DNA of 64,000 bases from Capronia americana (taxonomy: Eukaryota; Ascomycota; Eurotiomycetes; Chaetothyriales; Herpotrichiellaceae), in contig JADWQD010000004.1 in the NCBI GenBank assembly GCA_016110215.1, forward strand, positions 1,922,001-1,986,000, read 5' to 3'. The notes under the pieces were generated by a model. That model made no database searches. It was not told the DNA's origin and was given only the letters and a program-made list of their open reading frames with translations. Position 1 is the first letter of the stretch. Each line of letters begins with the position of its first letter. Position numbers and translations under genes: made by a program. Shown here piece by piece: positions 1 through 12,441 of the stretch.

Positions 1-2486
1 CCCACCCCTGCCTGGTAGGATGACCGACCTCAGGAGCTGCAAGGCATGGAAGACTCCAACTCTTGCGCTTGGACCTTTGGCCCAGTCGAAAAGCTTGCAT
101 TTGACCCTCTCGTAGTCGGCATTTGTGACCACTTTGCCAAAGAGCCTCCTGATGCCGGCGAAGATCTGGCAGTCGAAAATATCCGCGTTCATCGCGATGC
201 GGCTGAGATGGTACAGGCAATCGGCCGTGTGCGCCATGTCTTCTTCGCCAGACACCCCCTCGCTTTTCTGCCACGGAAGCGCCGCCCGGCGCATATACTC
301 GAAATTCTCGTCGAAATCCTTCTTCCAGAAATCAAATGCCTTGGTCAGGGGAGTCCTCCAGCCGTCGGGGACACCCATGGTCTGCGACACACCGAGGCTG
401 GAAACCTGAAGATCCCGCTGGTTCATATGCCACGATACGGATAGCAGGCCCGCCATGAGGATCATCCTACCAAAGTTGTTTGTGCGGACTTTGCGACCGG
501 TCAGAATCTTCTTCAAGCCATCCAAAAACGTCGTTGGCTTGATGCCGTTGGCATGCAGACTAGCTTCCACGCGGCCCACCTCGGCAGCAGAGGTAGCTGA
601 CCACAGCGCATCGTCGCACGGTAGAGGAAGGCGGATCTCGTGGACAACCATCATCGCCGCATGCCCGAACATGGTCGCGTGAACGGCGTCGAGATAGAAG
701 GCTGCATAAGCTGCACGTCGTGTTGCTTCTGCGATAATCCACCTTCCCCACCATTCCTCCGGAGTTGATGGCGCCCGCGACGAATCCTGGGTCGCGGTCT
801 CGACGAGGGCCGTCCCGCGTCGCATCAGATTTATCGTGGTCGCATAGTGAATATGCGCGCGCTCGTGCAGCATCCTGGTCGCGTTCATCTTTTCATAGAT
901 CTCGAGCAGGATCAGTGTCTGGAAGACCCAGAGCTTCGCCGGCGGATGAAAATCGCCATGCATGAACACCTGCCAGCGCAAGTGCCACGCGATGAAGGTG
1001 GCCAGTCGAGCAGCCGCATCCGTCACCGCTCGACCGTGGGCCTTGTTGAGGAAGGCAGCCCCAATAGCCATCACTGCGAGCAGGAGATACTCATGGATTT
1101 CATCCGCGGAGAAAGTAGGCTGGTGGAGGATGGGCATCTGGGCGTGGAAGTGGTACCAGTAAGAGCCGATATAATGCTGCATGGATCTGATACTGAGAAC
1201 ATGCTCCTCTGCATCCAAGTTACCCTGGAATATCTGTTCCCTGAGCTGTCGGACGAAGGGATTGTCAGCCTCACTGAAGCGGAGTTCCATCAATGAAATC
1301 AAGGATTTCCGCTTCGCGTGCGACAGCAGTGTGCTGTCGCTGGAAAGCTCGGGTAGTTTGGTAACCGCTTCGGACTGCTGGTGTCCCATAGGGTAGGTGG
1401 CGTCCAGCCCTGGTTCGGCGAAGTAGTTGGAGTACACTGCATTGCCGAAGGTGTCGGTAAACCCAAGGGCCCCATTAGTACCTATTGAGAAGGGAGCGGA
1501 GTGGAATGCGCTGGAGTCTTCAAAAAGCCAGGCAGCGAACTCGTCCCGGACGGACAGAGGCGAATCGTTCAAGGTCTGGTCTCCTAGACCGGGCAGCGGG
1601 TACGTCGCCGAAGCACAGTCAGGTACCTGTTGGTCAGTGATTGTGGGAATTCTGGAACTGCTTGAAAGAGTTCTCGTCCTATTCAAGACAGAAGGGTTCA
1701 GGTTATCGAATACGTTGTCAAGGATTCCAGACGGTCTTTGAGTGGCTGAGGATGAGCCTGTGGATGTCTCTGCTTGACTCCGATTGCCGGACTGCACAGG
1801 AGGCTGCAGAACAGCATGGAGATCGTGCTGTGTAGGCGGCTGTTGGAAAGCTTCCGCGGGCAGATGGCTCCTTGTGTCATTTGTATCGGTCACGTTTTGG
1901 TCGATAATGGCCTGCAGGTTGGTAACTTTGAAAGTGGAATCCGTCGAAAAAGCTGTGCGACCTAGAGGAGGCGACTGCAACGCACCCGAGACAGCCCTCG
2001 GCGTCGTAAATGCGTTCGAGGTCGGGGACGTGGGACTGTTGACAGCCTCCTCGCTCAGCGACGGGGACAATGGTTCACGATTCGAGTCTTGGTGCTTCGA
2101 CATCGACTTCCGCCGATTCTCGTAGTTCTCGTGCCGCTCCCGGTGGCGAATGCACAGGTCTTGTCGGACGAACGTTCTGGAGCATCCTGGATAGTCGCAC
2201 TTGTAGATCTCCTTGGGATTGTCTGGCGCGAGGTCAGCTGAGATTGACAAAAAGGAACGAAATTAGACTTACGATTGAGCTGATGACGGTAAAGGTGCTC
2301 TGCCCGCGAATAGTTTCGACCACACCCAGCATATGTGCACTCGAAGCGGCGTCGACCCTCGGTCCTGCTCGAGCTCGAGCGGCGTCGGCTGTCGGCAGGA
2401 GAGTTGGTGCCTATCCCGGTCTGCTCAGTCACGGTGGAATTGCTAGGACTCGTCTGATCGAGACGCGGGCGCTTGGGTTCCGACAT
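1..2486 (-). CDS. C2H2 zinc-finger transcription factor with fungal-specific TF domain (3' part outside window)
   Basis: Nuclear DNA-binding regulator; target genes unknown. The start is the ATG at 2486; exon 1 is 2486-2273, intron 2272-2223 (50 bp, CTGAC branch site), and exon 2 runs open to base 1, giving at least 812 codons. Two C2H2 fingers are seen: Cys50/Cys55/His68/His72 and Cys80/Cys85/His98/His102. His72 is made by the splice (C then AC), which supports this acceptor rather than an earlier CAG that would leave a 35-bp intron. A Ser/Pro-rich linker follows, then a helical region containing WYHFHAQMPILHQPTF and LAVMAIGAAFLNKAHGRAV, typical of the fungal_trans regulatory domain found in C2H2-type fungal factors. 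The 3' end and stop are missing. Family call is firm; orthology is not. Its 5' flank has three CCCCT elements. Confidence 0.88.
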
Positions 2487-3152
2487 ATCGCGATCTTGTT
2501 GCTAGCTCATCGATTGTCATGATGATGGGGACACGTCGACATTGATGCGCTCAATCTGAAAAACTTCGCCCGGCGATGCGAAAGCAGTTCTGGTAGATGG
2601 AGCCTTCGGCGGTGTATCGATATGCGCAGTCCGGAAACGACAAACTGCGATCACAGAGTGATTGAGCGGTTGGCGCAAGCAATAGCGACGACGCCAGGAA
2701 CGATGAATATGCAGGGTTCGTCGAAACCGTGATGCGAAGGTCAGTAGCGAGAGATACAAATGCAGTCGAAGATCGCTGCCACGCTGCCACACTGCCACGC
2801 TTTAGCTGGCGACACAGTGGCTCGGGGTAGCAGGAAATTCAGGGTGTGGCTAGTACTGAAGCTCCTTCCCCGCAGTTGGGCCTGATCCGCCGAGTGTGGG
2901 GCCCCTAAACTCCCCTCGGCTCCCCTAAGCTTTACCTAAACGCGGTCGTTATAGGCGGGCTCTCCGACAACAGCCGCAAACATTGTGTACTGTACGGTAA
3001 ACTCAGACACATCCCTCCGCGCCGACAACGTGCTAGCAGCAAAGCTATACCGACTTAAAGCGTATACTGGATGTTCAATTTGACAAGTCCACCGCCACAC
3101 TGCTGAGCGCCACCTTCCACCATTTGCCGGGCCCGCCATCCGCGTCAGTTAA
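2487..3152. promoter_or_regulatory. Upstream region of the C2H2 regulator with three phased CCCCT (STRE-like) elements
   Basis: This 666-bp gap lies between the regulator's start and the stop codon of the aldehyde dehydrogenase gene, so it holds the regulator's promoter and the dehydrogenase 3' flank. CCCCT occurs at 2902-2906, 2912-2916 and 2922-2926, exactly 10 bp apart, which reads AGGGG on the regulator's strand. AGGGG is the stress-response element core known from yeast Msn2/4. The role here is inferred. No gene seen. Confidence 0.5.
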
Positions 3153-4919
3153 TCACTTCTTCAGGTACAAGGTCTGCGAGTTGCAGTATGATTTCAAGCC
3201 TCCAACCCCAAATTCCGTGCCAATCCCGCTCTCCTTGAATCCGCCGAAAGGCGCCCTTGGATCGAGCTCGAAGTGAGTGTTCACCCAGCTATACAGACAT
3301 CAGAACCTTTTCGAGCTTTGTCACAGGACGGCGTGGAAGAGAAAAGACCGTGAGACAGGAAGAACTTACACGCTCCCGGCTTCCAGCTCCTGTGCCACCT
3401 TGGCTGCGCGTGCAACATCCCCCGACCAGACCGAGGCACCCAGCCCGTAGACAGTGTTGTTTGCCTTTTCAATGGCTTCTTCGTCCGTGCTGAAGGTCAA
3501 GAGTGGGACGATAGGGCCTCGACGCTCATTAGTTGCGCTGATAGTCATGATATAACAGCTCGCACGGCTTACCGAACGGTTCTTCGACAACAATCCTTGA
3601 GTCCTCCTTGGGGCGATCGATGATGGTAGGGGTGATGAAGTATCCCGGACCCTCGGGGTTCTTGCCTCCGACCGCAACCTCGTACTTCTCCTTGTCAATC
3701 GCGTCGAAGAAGCCCTTCACGCGCTCATATTGCATCGAGTTCTGAATGGGGCCGAGGAAGACATCCTTTTCAAACCCCTCGCCGACTTTCAGCGTCTTGG
3801 TATACTCGACCATCTTATCACGGAACTGCTCATAGATCTTCTCGTGGACGAATATGCGCTTCAGGGCGAGGCAGATCTTCGTGGGCGTCAATATCTAGAA
3901 CTGGGGAATGAGCAGCCACAAGGAAAGCTTACCTGGCCAGAATTCAAGAAAGCGAGGGTTGCAATCTAAGAGAGCCAGTGTCAGCTGATTCCTCCCCAAC
4001 AGCACGGCAATCTACCTTGGGGGCAACCTCGTCGATGTTCACGTCATCAAGGACGATGGCCGGATCGTTGCCTCCTCTGTATAGTCGGTTAGCTCCGGCA
4101 CACGTAGCGCACACGGGCGCCAGAAACATACAGTTCCAATGTGACTCGCTTGAGCGTCTTACTGCAAGACTCCATCACCTTCTTCCCCGTTGCAGATGAG
4201 CCAGTGAAGCTGACTTTGGCAGGGGTAGGGTGAGCGGTCAACCATGGGCCAAGGTTGTCGTCTCCGCTAAGAGCCTGCACCACACCTGGTGGGAAGAATC
4301 TCTGTGCCAGCTCGACCACCTTCAGGCCCCCGTATGGGGTGAACGGCGACGGCTTGATGATGATAGGATTGCCCGTGACGACACACGGCGCAATCTTCGA
4401 GCAGCACAACAGCACGGGATAGTTCCAGGGCGCGATGCCGACCGTGACACCGAGGGGAGTGTACCGCACGAGGATCTTTCGTTCAGCCTCGTCAACAATC
4501 TCCTCCGTGGGCAGCTCCAGGCTTGCCATGGTCCGGATGATCTGGACGGTGAAGTCCAGCTCAAAGTAGGCGAAATGGAGCGGCTTGCCTTGCTCCTGAG
4601 TCAACATCTTTGCGAACCCATCTTTCTCTTTCTCCAAGGCATCTGCGAAAGCGTGGACCGCCTTCTGCCGCTCGGCGTAAGGTGTCTTGGCCCATGGCTT
4701 GAACGCCCTCTTGCCCGCCGCCATCGCCCTGTCTACATCCTCGGGCGTCGAAACAGGCACTTCGGGGTTTGGCTTGCCCGTGGCAGGGTTGATACCGTGG
4801 CGAGTCTTCTCAGTGGAAGAGAGCTTGCCGTCGATCACGTTGGAGAAGGTGGTGAAGTCCAAGCCTGCCGACGAGGATGCCCCATCGGCGGCGCCGTTCT
4901 CAGTTGCATGAGGAGCCAT
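3153..4919 (-). CDS. NAD(P)-dependent aldehyde dehydrogenase (ALDH superfamily)
   Basis: Oxidises an aldehyde to the acid; substrate not determined. Exons: 4919-4132, 4076-4016, 3965-3933, 3876-3573, 3517-3370, 3288-3153; five introns of 50-81 bp; 489 aa, normal for the family. Key residues are present: the PWNYP motif with Asn166, the general-base Glu262 in LELGG and the nucleophile Cys296 in SGQIC. The last two motifs appear only after splicing, which supports the joins. No signal peptide is obvious, so it is probably cytosolic. The gene lies in tandem with an APC permease 1.1 kb upstream. This would fit uptake and oxidation of an amine or choline product (for example succinate semialdehyde or betaine aldehyde), but that is inference from context only. 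Confidence 0.93.
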
Positions 4920-6025
4920 AGTTGTGACTTGTGCGGCTTAGGGAAGTAGTTATCCAAGGAGTAGGCTAAGAGCTGCTAAACCATGGCAAAGGAAAAGAGC
5001 GACGGAACAAATTCTGGGCAACAGCACCTACCGACAATACATATAAGACTTCATGCCTCGTGTTCCGTGACACATTCCGAGTTCTAGGCTCAGCGAACAC
5101 GGTACCACGAAGGAAAAGTGCATTTGTTCTCCATCTTGTCCAATCCCGGGCCGTCCATCGAGCGGCACGGAGATATCCAGGTGTCGTTCAAGATCCCTGG
5201 CGATGATTAAACTCTGTGCAAATAAGGCTGGGCAGCTGAAGGTCAGATTTGACATCGCGGGGTACAACGCGAATGAAATTGGTCGCTTCCGCATGGGTGA
5301 CATGGAATTACTTGGTAGAGCTTCGAGTTGTGTCCGTGGGTACGAGATCACGCGCAGCCAGTACAATGAATTTGAATCCGAGTACCTAGCTTTACCGCCC
5401 CTCTATGGAGTTGAGACGAACATGGCCTCGACGGGTTGTCGTGAACATTGTTTGAGCAGCAAGTCAGTTGACTCTGAACTCACCCCGCAGACGAGGCACC
5501 AACACGATCTACGGTGCAGCGCTCGTTGGGGGCGACGATGGAAGGAACGGTTCCCCAACACGGCCCCGCACGTACGGGTTACCGCCCAGCGTCCGGGGTC
5601 GTAAGCGAGCACGGGCGATTCGGCCCTGCCATTCGCTGTCTTCTCGACGTCTGACATCGCAATCGAGTGTCGTAACACTGGCGATGCCGTCTCTCAGTGC
5701 CGTGCTGCAAGACGATACCGACACCGCCTAATGAACGCTCTAGTGCTTAGCAGTGAAGACGGCCCGAAGAGGCGGGAGCAAGAAACCAGTTCACTATGTA
5801 CACGGTGGTCACTCATACAATTCTCCCGCGTCGCGAGCTCAGCAGACAGGGTCGCGTCAACACGGTAAAGTTCCCCGGGATGATTCTAACACGGCCTCTT
5901 GGCCAGGGCGGTAAATCTTGTGGGCAAGCTCTGTTGACGGGGAGCGCGGGGGGCTTTTTTACAATAAATTCCAGGACCTTGACGGGGTGCCCCCGGCCAC
6001 CACAACTCAATAGGTTACCCATCCC
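4920..6025. other. Intergenic, no gene seen
   Basis: 1.1 kb between the aldehyde dehydrogenase start and the permease stop. Short open frames exist on both strands but none has recognisable motifs or a convincing splice structure. The part next to 4919 must contain the dehydrogenase promoter. Confidence 0.5.
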
Positions 6026-8005
6026 TCATACCAGCTTGCGTACATATTCCACGGGGCCGTCGTAGACATGCCTGGCCTGCACGTAGTAGTGAATGATGGC
6101 AAAGAGCATGACTCCTCCAAACATCAAGCAGGCCCAGTTCATCTGCTCAACCGTCGGGTTGGGGTTCCCCGGGAAGAAGGCGAATATGAAGGCGAATATT
6201 AAGAACAGCAGACTGAAGCCGTTCAGAAAGAGGCCGACCGGTCGACGGAAGGTGAATTTGGCCGGAAGGAGGGGCTGGTACGTCAGTCGTCGCCAGAAGA
6301 GGCAGCCGATGGAGGCGATGTAGGATGCTAGGATGGCAACGAGGGACAGCGACGTAATGTTGTTGAGTGCAATGGTCGAGCCGATGTTGATCAGCGACAG
6401 GAGGCATGAGACGACGAAGGAGACAATGATACTGTTCATTGGCACATCCCAGCCAGGTCGGACCTGAGGGGGCAGTCAGTACGGTAGGCCGTCTCGCGGT
6501 GGCAGAGATACTCACGTATGCGAACCAAGAAGCTCCAGGGATACCCTGATCGCGGGCAAAAGACCAAAGTTGTCGCGATGCAGTCGCTGTGATGGACAAG
6601 TTGCAGAAGATGGCCATGAAGATCACGAGTGCTGACAGGACGGATGCGCCGGCGTATGACTCGGTGGCGTTGTAGAAGACCTGGATATATGGCTGCCCGG
6701 TAGGCGAGCTGATGACCTCGTCGAGGTTGCCAAGGACAAAGGAGAAGGTGATGAGGATGATCCAACCCATGGCACCGTTGAGCACCGTGGTCGCGATCAT
6801 GCTCTGAGGAAGCACCTTGGAGGCATCCCGAAGTTCCTCGGACATATGGACGGCGCCATCTGCGCCCAGCAGGGGAATCATGACGGCCAAGATACCCACG
6901 ATCGCCGAAAGGCCGTCACTGCTCCAGCCGCCGTAGTTGTTGAAGGTGGTGAAAACATCGCTCGCGTTTCCGCGAGGACCCAGAACCCAGAGCGTGATGA
7001 GCACGCCAAAGAATCCAAAAATATGGATGATCAGCACAATGCCTTCCACCAACGGTAGTTTCTTAACCAAGAACGTGTTGAAGAAGACGGAGAAGGACGC
7101 CACCGCGAAGGTCAGGAGGGTGCCATGCCATCTTTCGGGGGTGTAGTCGGAATAGTTTAAAACGACGAGACCTTGTATCTGCGTACCAGCCAGGAAAGCT
7201 ACGCCCAAATCAGTACTCACCCATGCGAGACAGTTGTAGGAATTTTAGGTTTCTCCAGACACCGAGGGTGCATCTCACCTGTATTCGCTGCGCCGGTCTG
7301 CCAGCCAAGCACGCAAAACCACCCTGGGAGCTTGTCAGATTGTCACGGCGATCATGGCATCCACCTGTCTTACCAACAATGAAACTCATGAATTTCTGGT
7401 ACTTTCTCGGCGCGAATTCGCTCACCCTGAGAACCCGCGTCAGCCCAAGCCACCGCGAGGAACCAGAAGGATGTGACTGCGGGGAGGCTGGAGCCATTTA
7501 CTTACCAGTGGTATTGGCCACCTGATGTCGGAGCCCTAGTACACCATCAGCACGTGGACGCTGGCTCTGCCGGGACCATCGTACATTGAAGCCATTTCAG
7601 CCATCGAAGTGTTGACAGCCAGAAAGCCAATCCACGCCACCAGGAAGAGCCAGATCATGCCCGCCGTTCCACCATTGATCAAGCCGATAATAGACGTGCT
7701 AGGTGGACGTCAGCTCCCGTCCCGTACTCCAGGGCCCTTATACTCACCCAAGAATGGTCTCCCAACTGGCCATCAGAATCATCGAGAATCCGAAAATGGA
7801 CACGAAACGAAAGTTACGCTGTGGCCATCAGTATGCGCGCTTCTCAATGCCTCGACACACTCACTCGCAGCTCTTGGTGCTTGCCCATGCGGAACATATC
7901 TCGCTGGTCATCGGCAGTGCCCTTCTTCTCGGGCGTCAAATTCGCATTTGTCGACTCCAGGTCGATCTGGGATGTGACCACCCCTGTTTCCTTGTTATGC
8001 GCCAT
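6026..8005 (-). CDS. APC-superfamily permease (choline/GABA transporter type)
   Basis: Plasma-membrane carrier of the amino acid/choline transporter family (Hnm1/Uga4 type). Exons: 8005-7865, 7818-7748, 7698-7585, 7535-7506, 7426-7374, 7323-7279, 7198-6516, 6463-6026; seven introns of 46-80 bp; 524 aa. The short 5' exons join into the family's first helices: FGFSMILMASWETILG, then MAEMASMAPTSGGQYHWVSE, then GWFCVLGWQTGAANT. About 12 hydrophobic segments follow. The MAEMASMAPTSGGQYHW signature and the later ADGAVHMSEELRDAS are characteristic of this group. The N-terminal tail (about 50 residues) is polar and cytosolic. The exact substrate (choline, GABA, another amine) cannot be told from sequence. 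It lies upstream of the aldehyde dehydrogenase on the same strand. Confidence 0.9.
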
Positions 8006-11000
8006 GATGGTAGGAAGGACACGTTGATCGGAAGACGGCGATAGAAGCGTAGCGGGAATGAGAGAAGCAGCAACACGCTCAAAGTCAGACGTCGTCGCCG
8101 CAGTATCAACCAGGGCAGCGCAGGAATTGTTGCTCGGTACCAGCGACAGTGGAAGTAGGAAGACCGTGAAGGATCTGAGAGAAGCGGAGATGGTGAGGAG
8201 CACCTGCCATGTGTCAAAGCAAGGTCCAAGTGGTTCCAAGGGTGCAGATCTTCACCGTTCAAGGACAGGGTTGAAGCGAGAGAGTACTCATCCACGCCTC
8301 TCTAACCCCAATCAGAGCGCATTCGGATGTTGACACGCTTATGCGCATCCAAGGCGAGTTGGGTGGGGAGCCCAAGTCGTCGCCGGCCCGCACGACGTTG
8401 ATAACCAGCAAGGGGTTTGTCGTTGATACGAGGAGCGTTGTCCTGCTTTGGTGGCACGTATCTCCCTAGGCGAAAGGTACAGAGTGTAGACCGCCGGGAG
8501 GAGAGCTGCCGTGTTTAGATCGCAAGCTTAAGCAAGCCACAGAGCGCCCAAAGGCTCTCGTTCCTTTTTCTTCGTGTCGCAAGAGGACTCTTGCAGGAGT
8601 GGCTGCAGATATTGCAGGTTTATCCAATAGCGAGGCGGTCCGATGATATGAGACTGGTGGCTGCCTCTTGGCTGTGGAAAATCCTGCGAACGCCCTAGTT
8701 CTTGCGTGTAGAGCAATTAGTAGAAAGCAGCCCTATTGGTTCCGGAACGCCTGGGGGCCAGGGCGGTTGAGAAGCGACGATAAGACCAAAGATGGTGGCG
8801 GGCGGGCGCGCGAAGCAGACTGTATACAGTGGCCTGTCCGTCAAACTGCGTGTAAGGAGATCTAGTACCTTCCTTACTGACACTGGGCAGGTGTCGAGAT
8901 GCTCTCGACCAGTACGCCTGCACAGTTGCCACCAGGTGTAAGCGGCATGCTGGCGGCCTTGGGTTTATGGCCAAGGTAACGGAAGGGATGGAGGTGATTG
9001 ATGAGTCGAGGTAAGCGAGAGGTCAGGGGAGCCAGACTTCTGCTCCACTACCCTGCATACCATTTGATAGTGTCTAGTGTACAGTGATAACTTTGACCTC
9101 AGTGTGATGACCTGTCGCTTGAACGGAGATGAATTCCTTGTCTCCAGTTTCGAGATTGGCGGACAGAGCCCCAGCCATTTTGCACGCACGCCTTGTCATC
9201 AAAGCATCCCAAGTACAACGGGGAGCCTTCGTAACGAGCAACACGAGTGTTCTACCAACGTCGTTGAATCATATGCCCGAGTTCGACTGCGGCACTCTAG
9301 CTCTAGTAATCGCGGAAGGAAGCGAGGGCGGTCAATCCAGCCGAGCGGACGAGCTTTAGGGCTTCCTAGGCTCAAAACCGGTGGGGAGGGGGGGAGCTCG
9401 GGGGCATAGCTGGCCACTCCCACAGGAGCTTCCGGTCGGCGCCGGCAACTACTCGCAACCTTGAACAAACGCGTCTTTGAGGCCAAGATCGCGGCCATGC
9501 CGTATCAGGTAGCCTCTTTGTGCACCCCTACACAGTAACAGGCTTCTGAACAAAGAACACCTTCTATTTGGTGAAACCAAACCGACGTGATAGAACAAGG
9601 GGTGAACATCGGCTTGACAATCCCCGATGCTTTTGCTATCGATGTCCACAATGGAGAGTTAGCCAACACGCGGCCAAGGCGGGCACCAAGAGTCCAAGAC
9701 TGCTCTACGGTGTAAGCTTTCATTGTCCCTTGACTTCCAAAACTCTCAGGGGGGCTCAGGCATCCGAAGTTTGACTTGTGCATTAGCAGAACATGACTTT
9801 TTGTGATGCCCAGAAACCATTGAAATTGTCCACTGGCACATCCCTACCGGTTTGGACATCGACGCAAGGGATGAGAAAAGCCGCTAATTTCGAGTTTCTG
9901 ACGAATCTACAGTAGCCTTGCGCACGCGCCTATCATCCGATATCGAAACGAAGCCAGCCTTCGAACATCTCCCGATATTTCACAACTGACTTTTCGCGCC
10001 GAGGCCTGGACGCGGTGATGAAAAATCCACTGTGAAACACAAGACGCAACCGCTTCCTCGGTCGTCAGGAGGTAGCAATCTGACTTTTATCTGACTTGAA
10101 CGGCGAGAACATCCCACCTGATGATGGCTGGAGGAAAAGAATTTGCGCTAACGTCGTGTCAACCCTTGTCTGCGATGGTGGGGAGCCCTACGGCCTGGCG
10201 AGACACTAAGCCGGGGCACCACTTCAGCAAAGCCCATGAACCTCCGATGCGGTGATCGCTCCACCCCCTGCGCTCGGCCAATGGGTTTGCACGCGTCGAG
10301 GATCCAACCGATCAATTGACAGACAGCCCACACCCACCTGTCAATCACATTTGACACGTCGTCTGGGTTCGAAGAACAGGCAACATGCTGCCCAGGCGCT
10401 GCCAGAATCAGAGTTGTGCCACAAACATATCCATTTTCTCCATGGGCCCTCTCTATTTGTCCACCTGGCTTGTCATATGCTCAGCTTCCAAGGAATCAAC
10501 CCCAACGCTCAGCCATGGCTCCAGCCTAGTTCGATGATGATCGGCACTTCAGTTCCCGTGCGCTCCTCGAGTAAGCTTGACATGCCTTCAGTCTCTGACA
10601 GCCGCTTGCTTATCGCACCTTCTCCGGCCATGCCATGCATGCGTCAACCCCAGACATTCCCAGTGACCCCTAAGTAGGGCGTTCATCGTGATCAAAGTTT
10701 TGCAGGGCACGGAGGTATCGACAGCTATCTTATCTGTGACAGCTATATCATTGGAAGCCACAGGGCTAGGAGGCGCAGCTCGGCAAACAGGGGATCTTTG
10801 AATGCCTCCCAGAAAAGGGAAATTCAGGTCCCGACCCAGAAAGCTGGATCCTTGCCACCTTATACATCCACATCGAACCGCACCTGTCTCCTGTGACGGA
10901 ACGTCCTTATACTTGCGGCGCATTGCTTTGATTCTGCTCAAAAATGGCGGCGGGTGATATGTAGAGGTTGACGTCGCTATCCGCTGGGTAAAGCCCTCCT

Positions 11001-11084
11001 CCGCTCTGCTGCCCCGAAACCGAGTTCTTTCCGCGGCCGGACACCTCCTGTTGCTCTGAGAGCAGACGACTTGGGCTATCAAAA
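8006..11084. other. Long intergenic gap, no gene recognised
   Basis: 3.1 kb between two divergent genes, the permease (left) and the rhodopsin-domain gene (right). Base composition is ordinary. Several open frames of 70-160 codons occur on both strands (for example 9505-9783 minus, which has an ATG) but none shows family motifs or neighbouring exons that splice. It may hold promoters, a non-coding RNA or an eroded gene; I cannot support any of these. Confidence 0.4.
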
Positions 11085-12441
11085 ATGGCCGACGTTCTAA
11101 CAGGGAGCCGTTTCGCTCAGATCACACCCGACGACCATGCTGGGTCGGTGTGGATTGCCAGTATTCTATGTCTGATATACTCAGTTCTCACACTGGCGTT
11201 GAGAGGTCATCTTCGGCTCCGAATCTATGGGCTGGATGATTACATTGCGTTGGCCGCCACGGTGAGCAATCACGCGCCGACTATCGCTGTGTCCCATCGA
11301 CTGATTGGAGCCGCAGATCATCCAGGTGGGAGAGGTGATTGCAGTAATGGTTGGACTACACCATGGACTGGGAAAGACTCAACTCCTCCTCCGTCAAGGC
11401 GAGTTGACAAAGGCCAGCCGAGTAAGCAAGGCTCCTTGCGGCAACATTGTGACGAGTCGCTGATGTGGGCAGGCAACATTCGCCGCACAGATACTGTTCA
11501 TCCTCTCTGCCGCTGCGGCGAAAGCCTCGACGTTGTGTTTAATGATGAGACTTTTCAATCTGTCCGGACCGAGGACAGGCCAGAAATTGCGTCAGAGGGC
11601 ATTCTATTGGATTGGAGTTGGTGTGATGGCAGGAGTGGCCCTTTGGGCCATACTCTCGATCGTCGCGCTGGCAGTTAACTGCTCGATTCCTGGATTTATC
11701 CAAGGCGATGGAGCGAGTTGCTCTCATCAGGTGTGTGGTTCTGTGCAAATATTCCATGCAGCGTTTCTGACAACGGCAGTTTCTTCGCTGGCAACTGATC
11801 ACCGCCTTCGACGTGGTGACAGAAGTGCTCCTGGTCCTGATTGTGATCTGTGTTGTGTGGCCTGTACACCTGGCGTTCTCCATGAAGTGTCAGGTAGTCC
11901 TGGCCTTCTCATTCCGTCTAGTGTGAGTGCGAACACCTGTTTGACAGGACTGTGCTAACGATACTGCAGGGTCGCGGTGCTCTCGATCCTCCATCTCCAC
12001 TACGTAGCCAACTACACCGGCTCCGACAATCCTGGCATTGCAATAGTGCCCGTGATCGTGATCCAGCAAGTGCAACTTTGCTGGTCGCTCATTTCAGCCA
12101 CCATACCCAACCTGAAATCGTTTGTCAAAAGCTTCAGCAGCGGCTTCGGCATTCAGCTCGACCCCTCGCTCACACAAGCATATGGTTCTGGGCGGCGGAC
12201 CACCAATGGTTACGAGATGGGCTCGGTCAGTGGCAACGGTACTACCAAATCCAAATCTGGGGGCAGATCGCATCATGACAACGAAGAAACATTGCCAATT
12301 CCCTTGAAGAACAAGATCACCGGTGCCCGAGAGCACGACTCGATCGATAGCGGAGGCAGCCAGGGGAGTCAAGACCACATCATTCGCAAGGATGTGCAAT
12401 GGAATGTTCACTACGAAACCGAGCCCGGAAGGGCCTTATGA
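11085..12441 (+). CDS. Fungal rhodopsin-domain (SAT4/PTH11-like) integral membrane protein
   Basis: Predicted seven-helix membrane protein of the large fungal 'rhodopsin domain' family; function of most members is unknown, and some relatives are GPCR-like. Exons: 11085-11261, 11317-11421, 11473-11730, 11780-11922, 11970-12441; introns 47-55 bp, two with CTGAC/CTAAC branch sites; 384 aa. Hydrophobic segments run through SVWIASILCLIYSVLTLAL, YIALAATVIIQVGEVIAVMV, the helix ending in CLMMRLF, VGVMAGVALWAILSIVALAV, the FLRWQLITAFDVVTEVLLVL segment typical of the family, and HLHYVANYTGSDNPGIAIV. The last 100 residues are polar, Ser/Gly-rich and cytosolic. The reading TTTCTTCGCTGG after the fourth acceptor restores the family motif, supporting the splice choice. 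Confidence 0.88.

Noticed and set aside
2238..2272. Shorter 35-bp intron in the C2H2 gene
   Set aside because: Too short and does not complete the first zinc finger; the 50-bp intron does.
10588..11082. 164-codon minus-strand open frame upstream of the rhodopsin-domain gene
   Set aside because: Starts with TTG, no motifs, lies in a promoter position.
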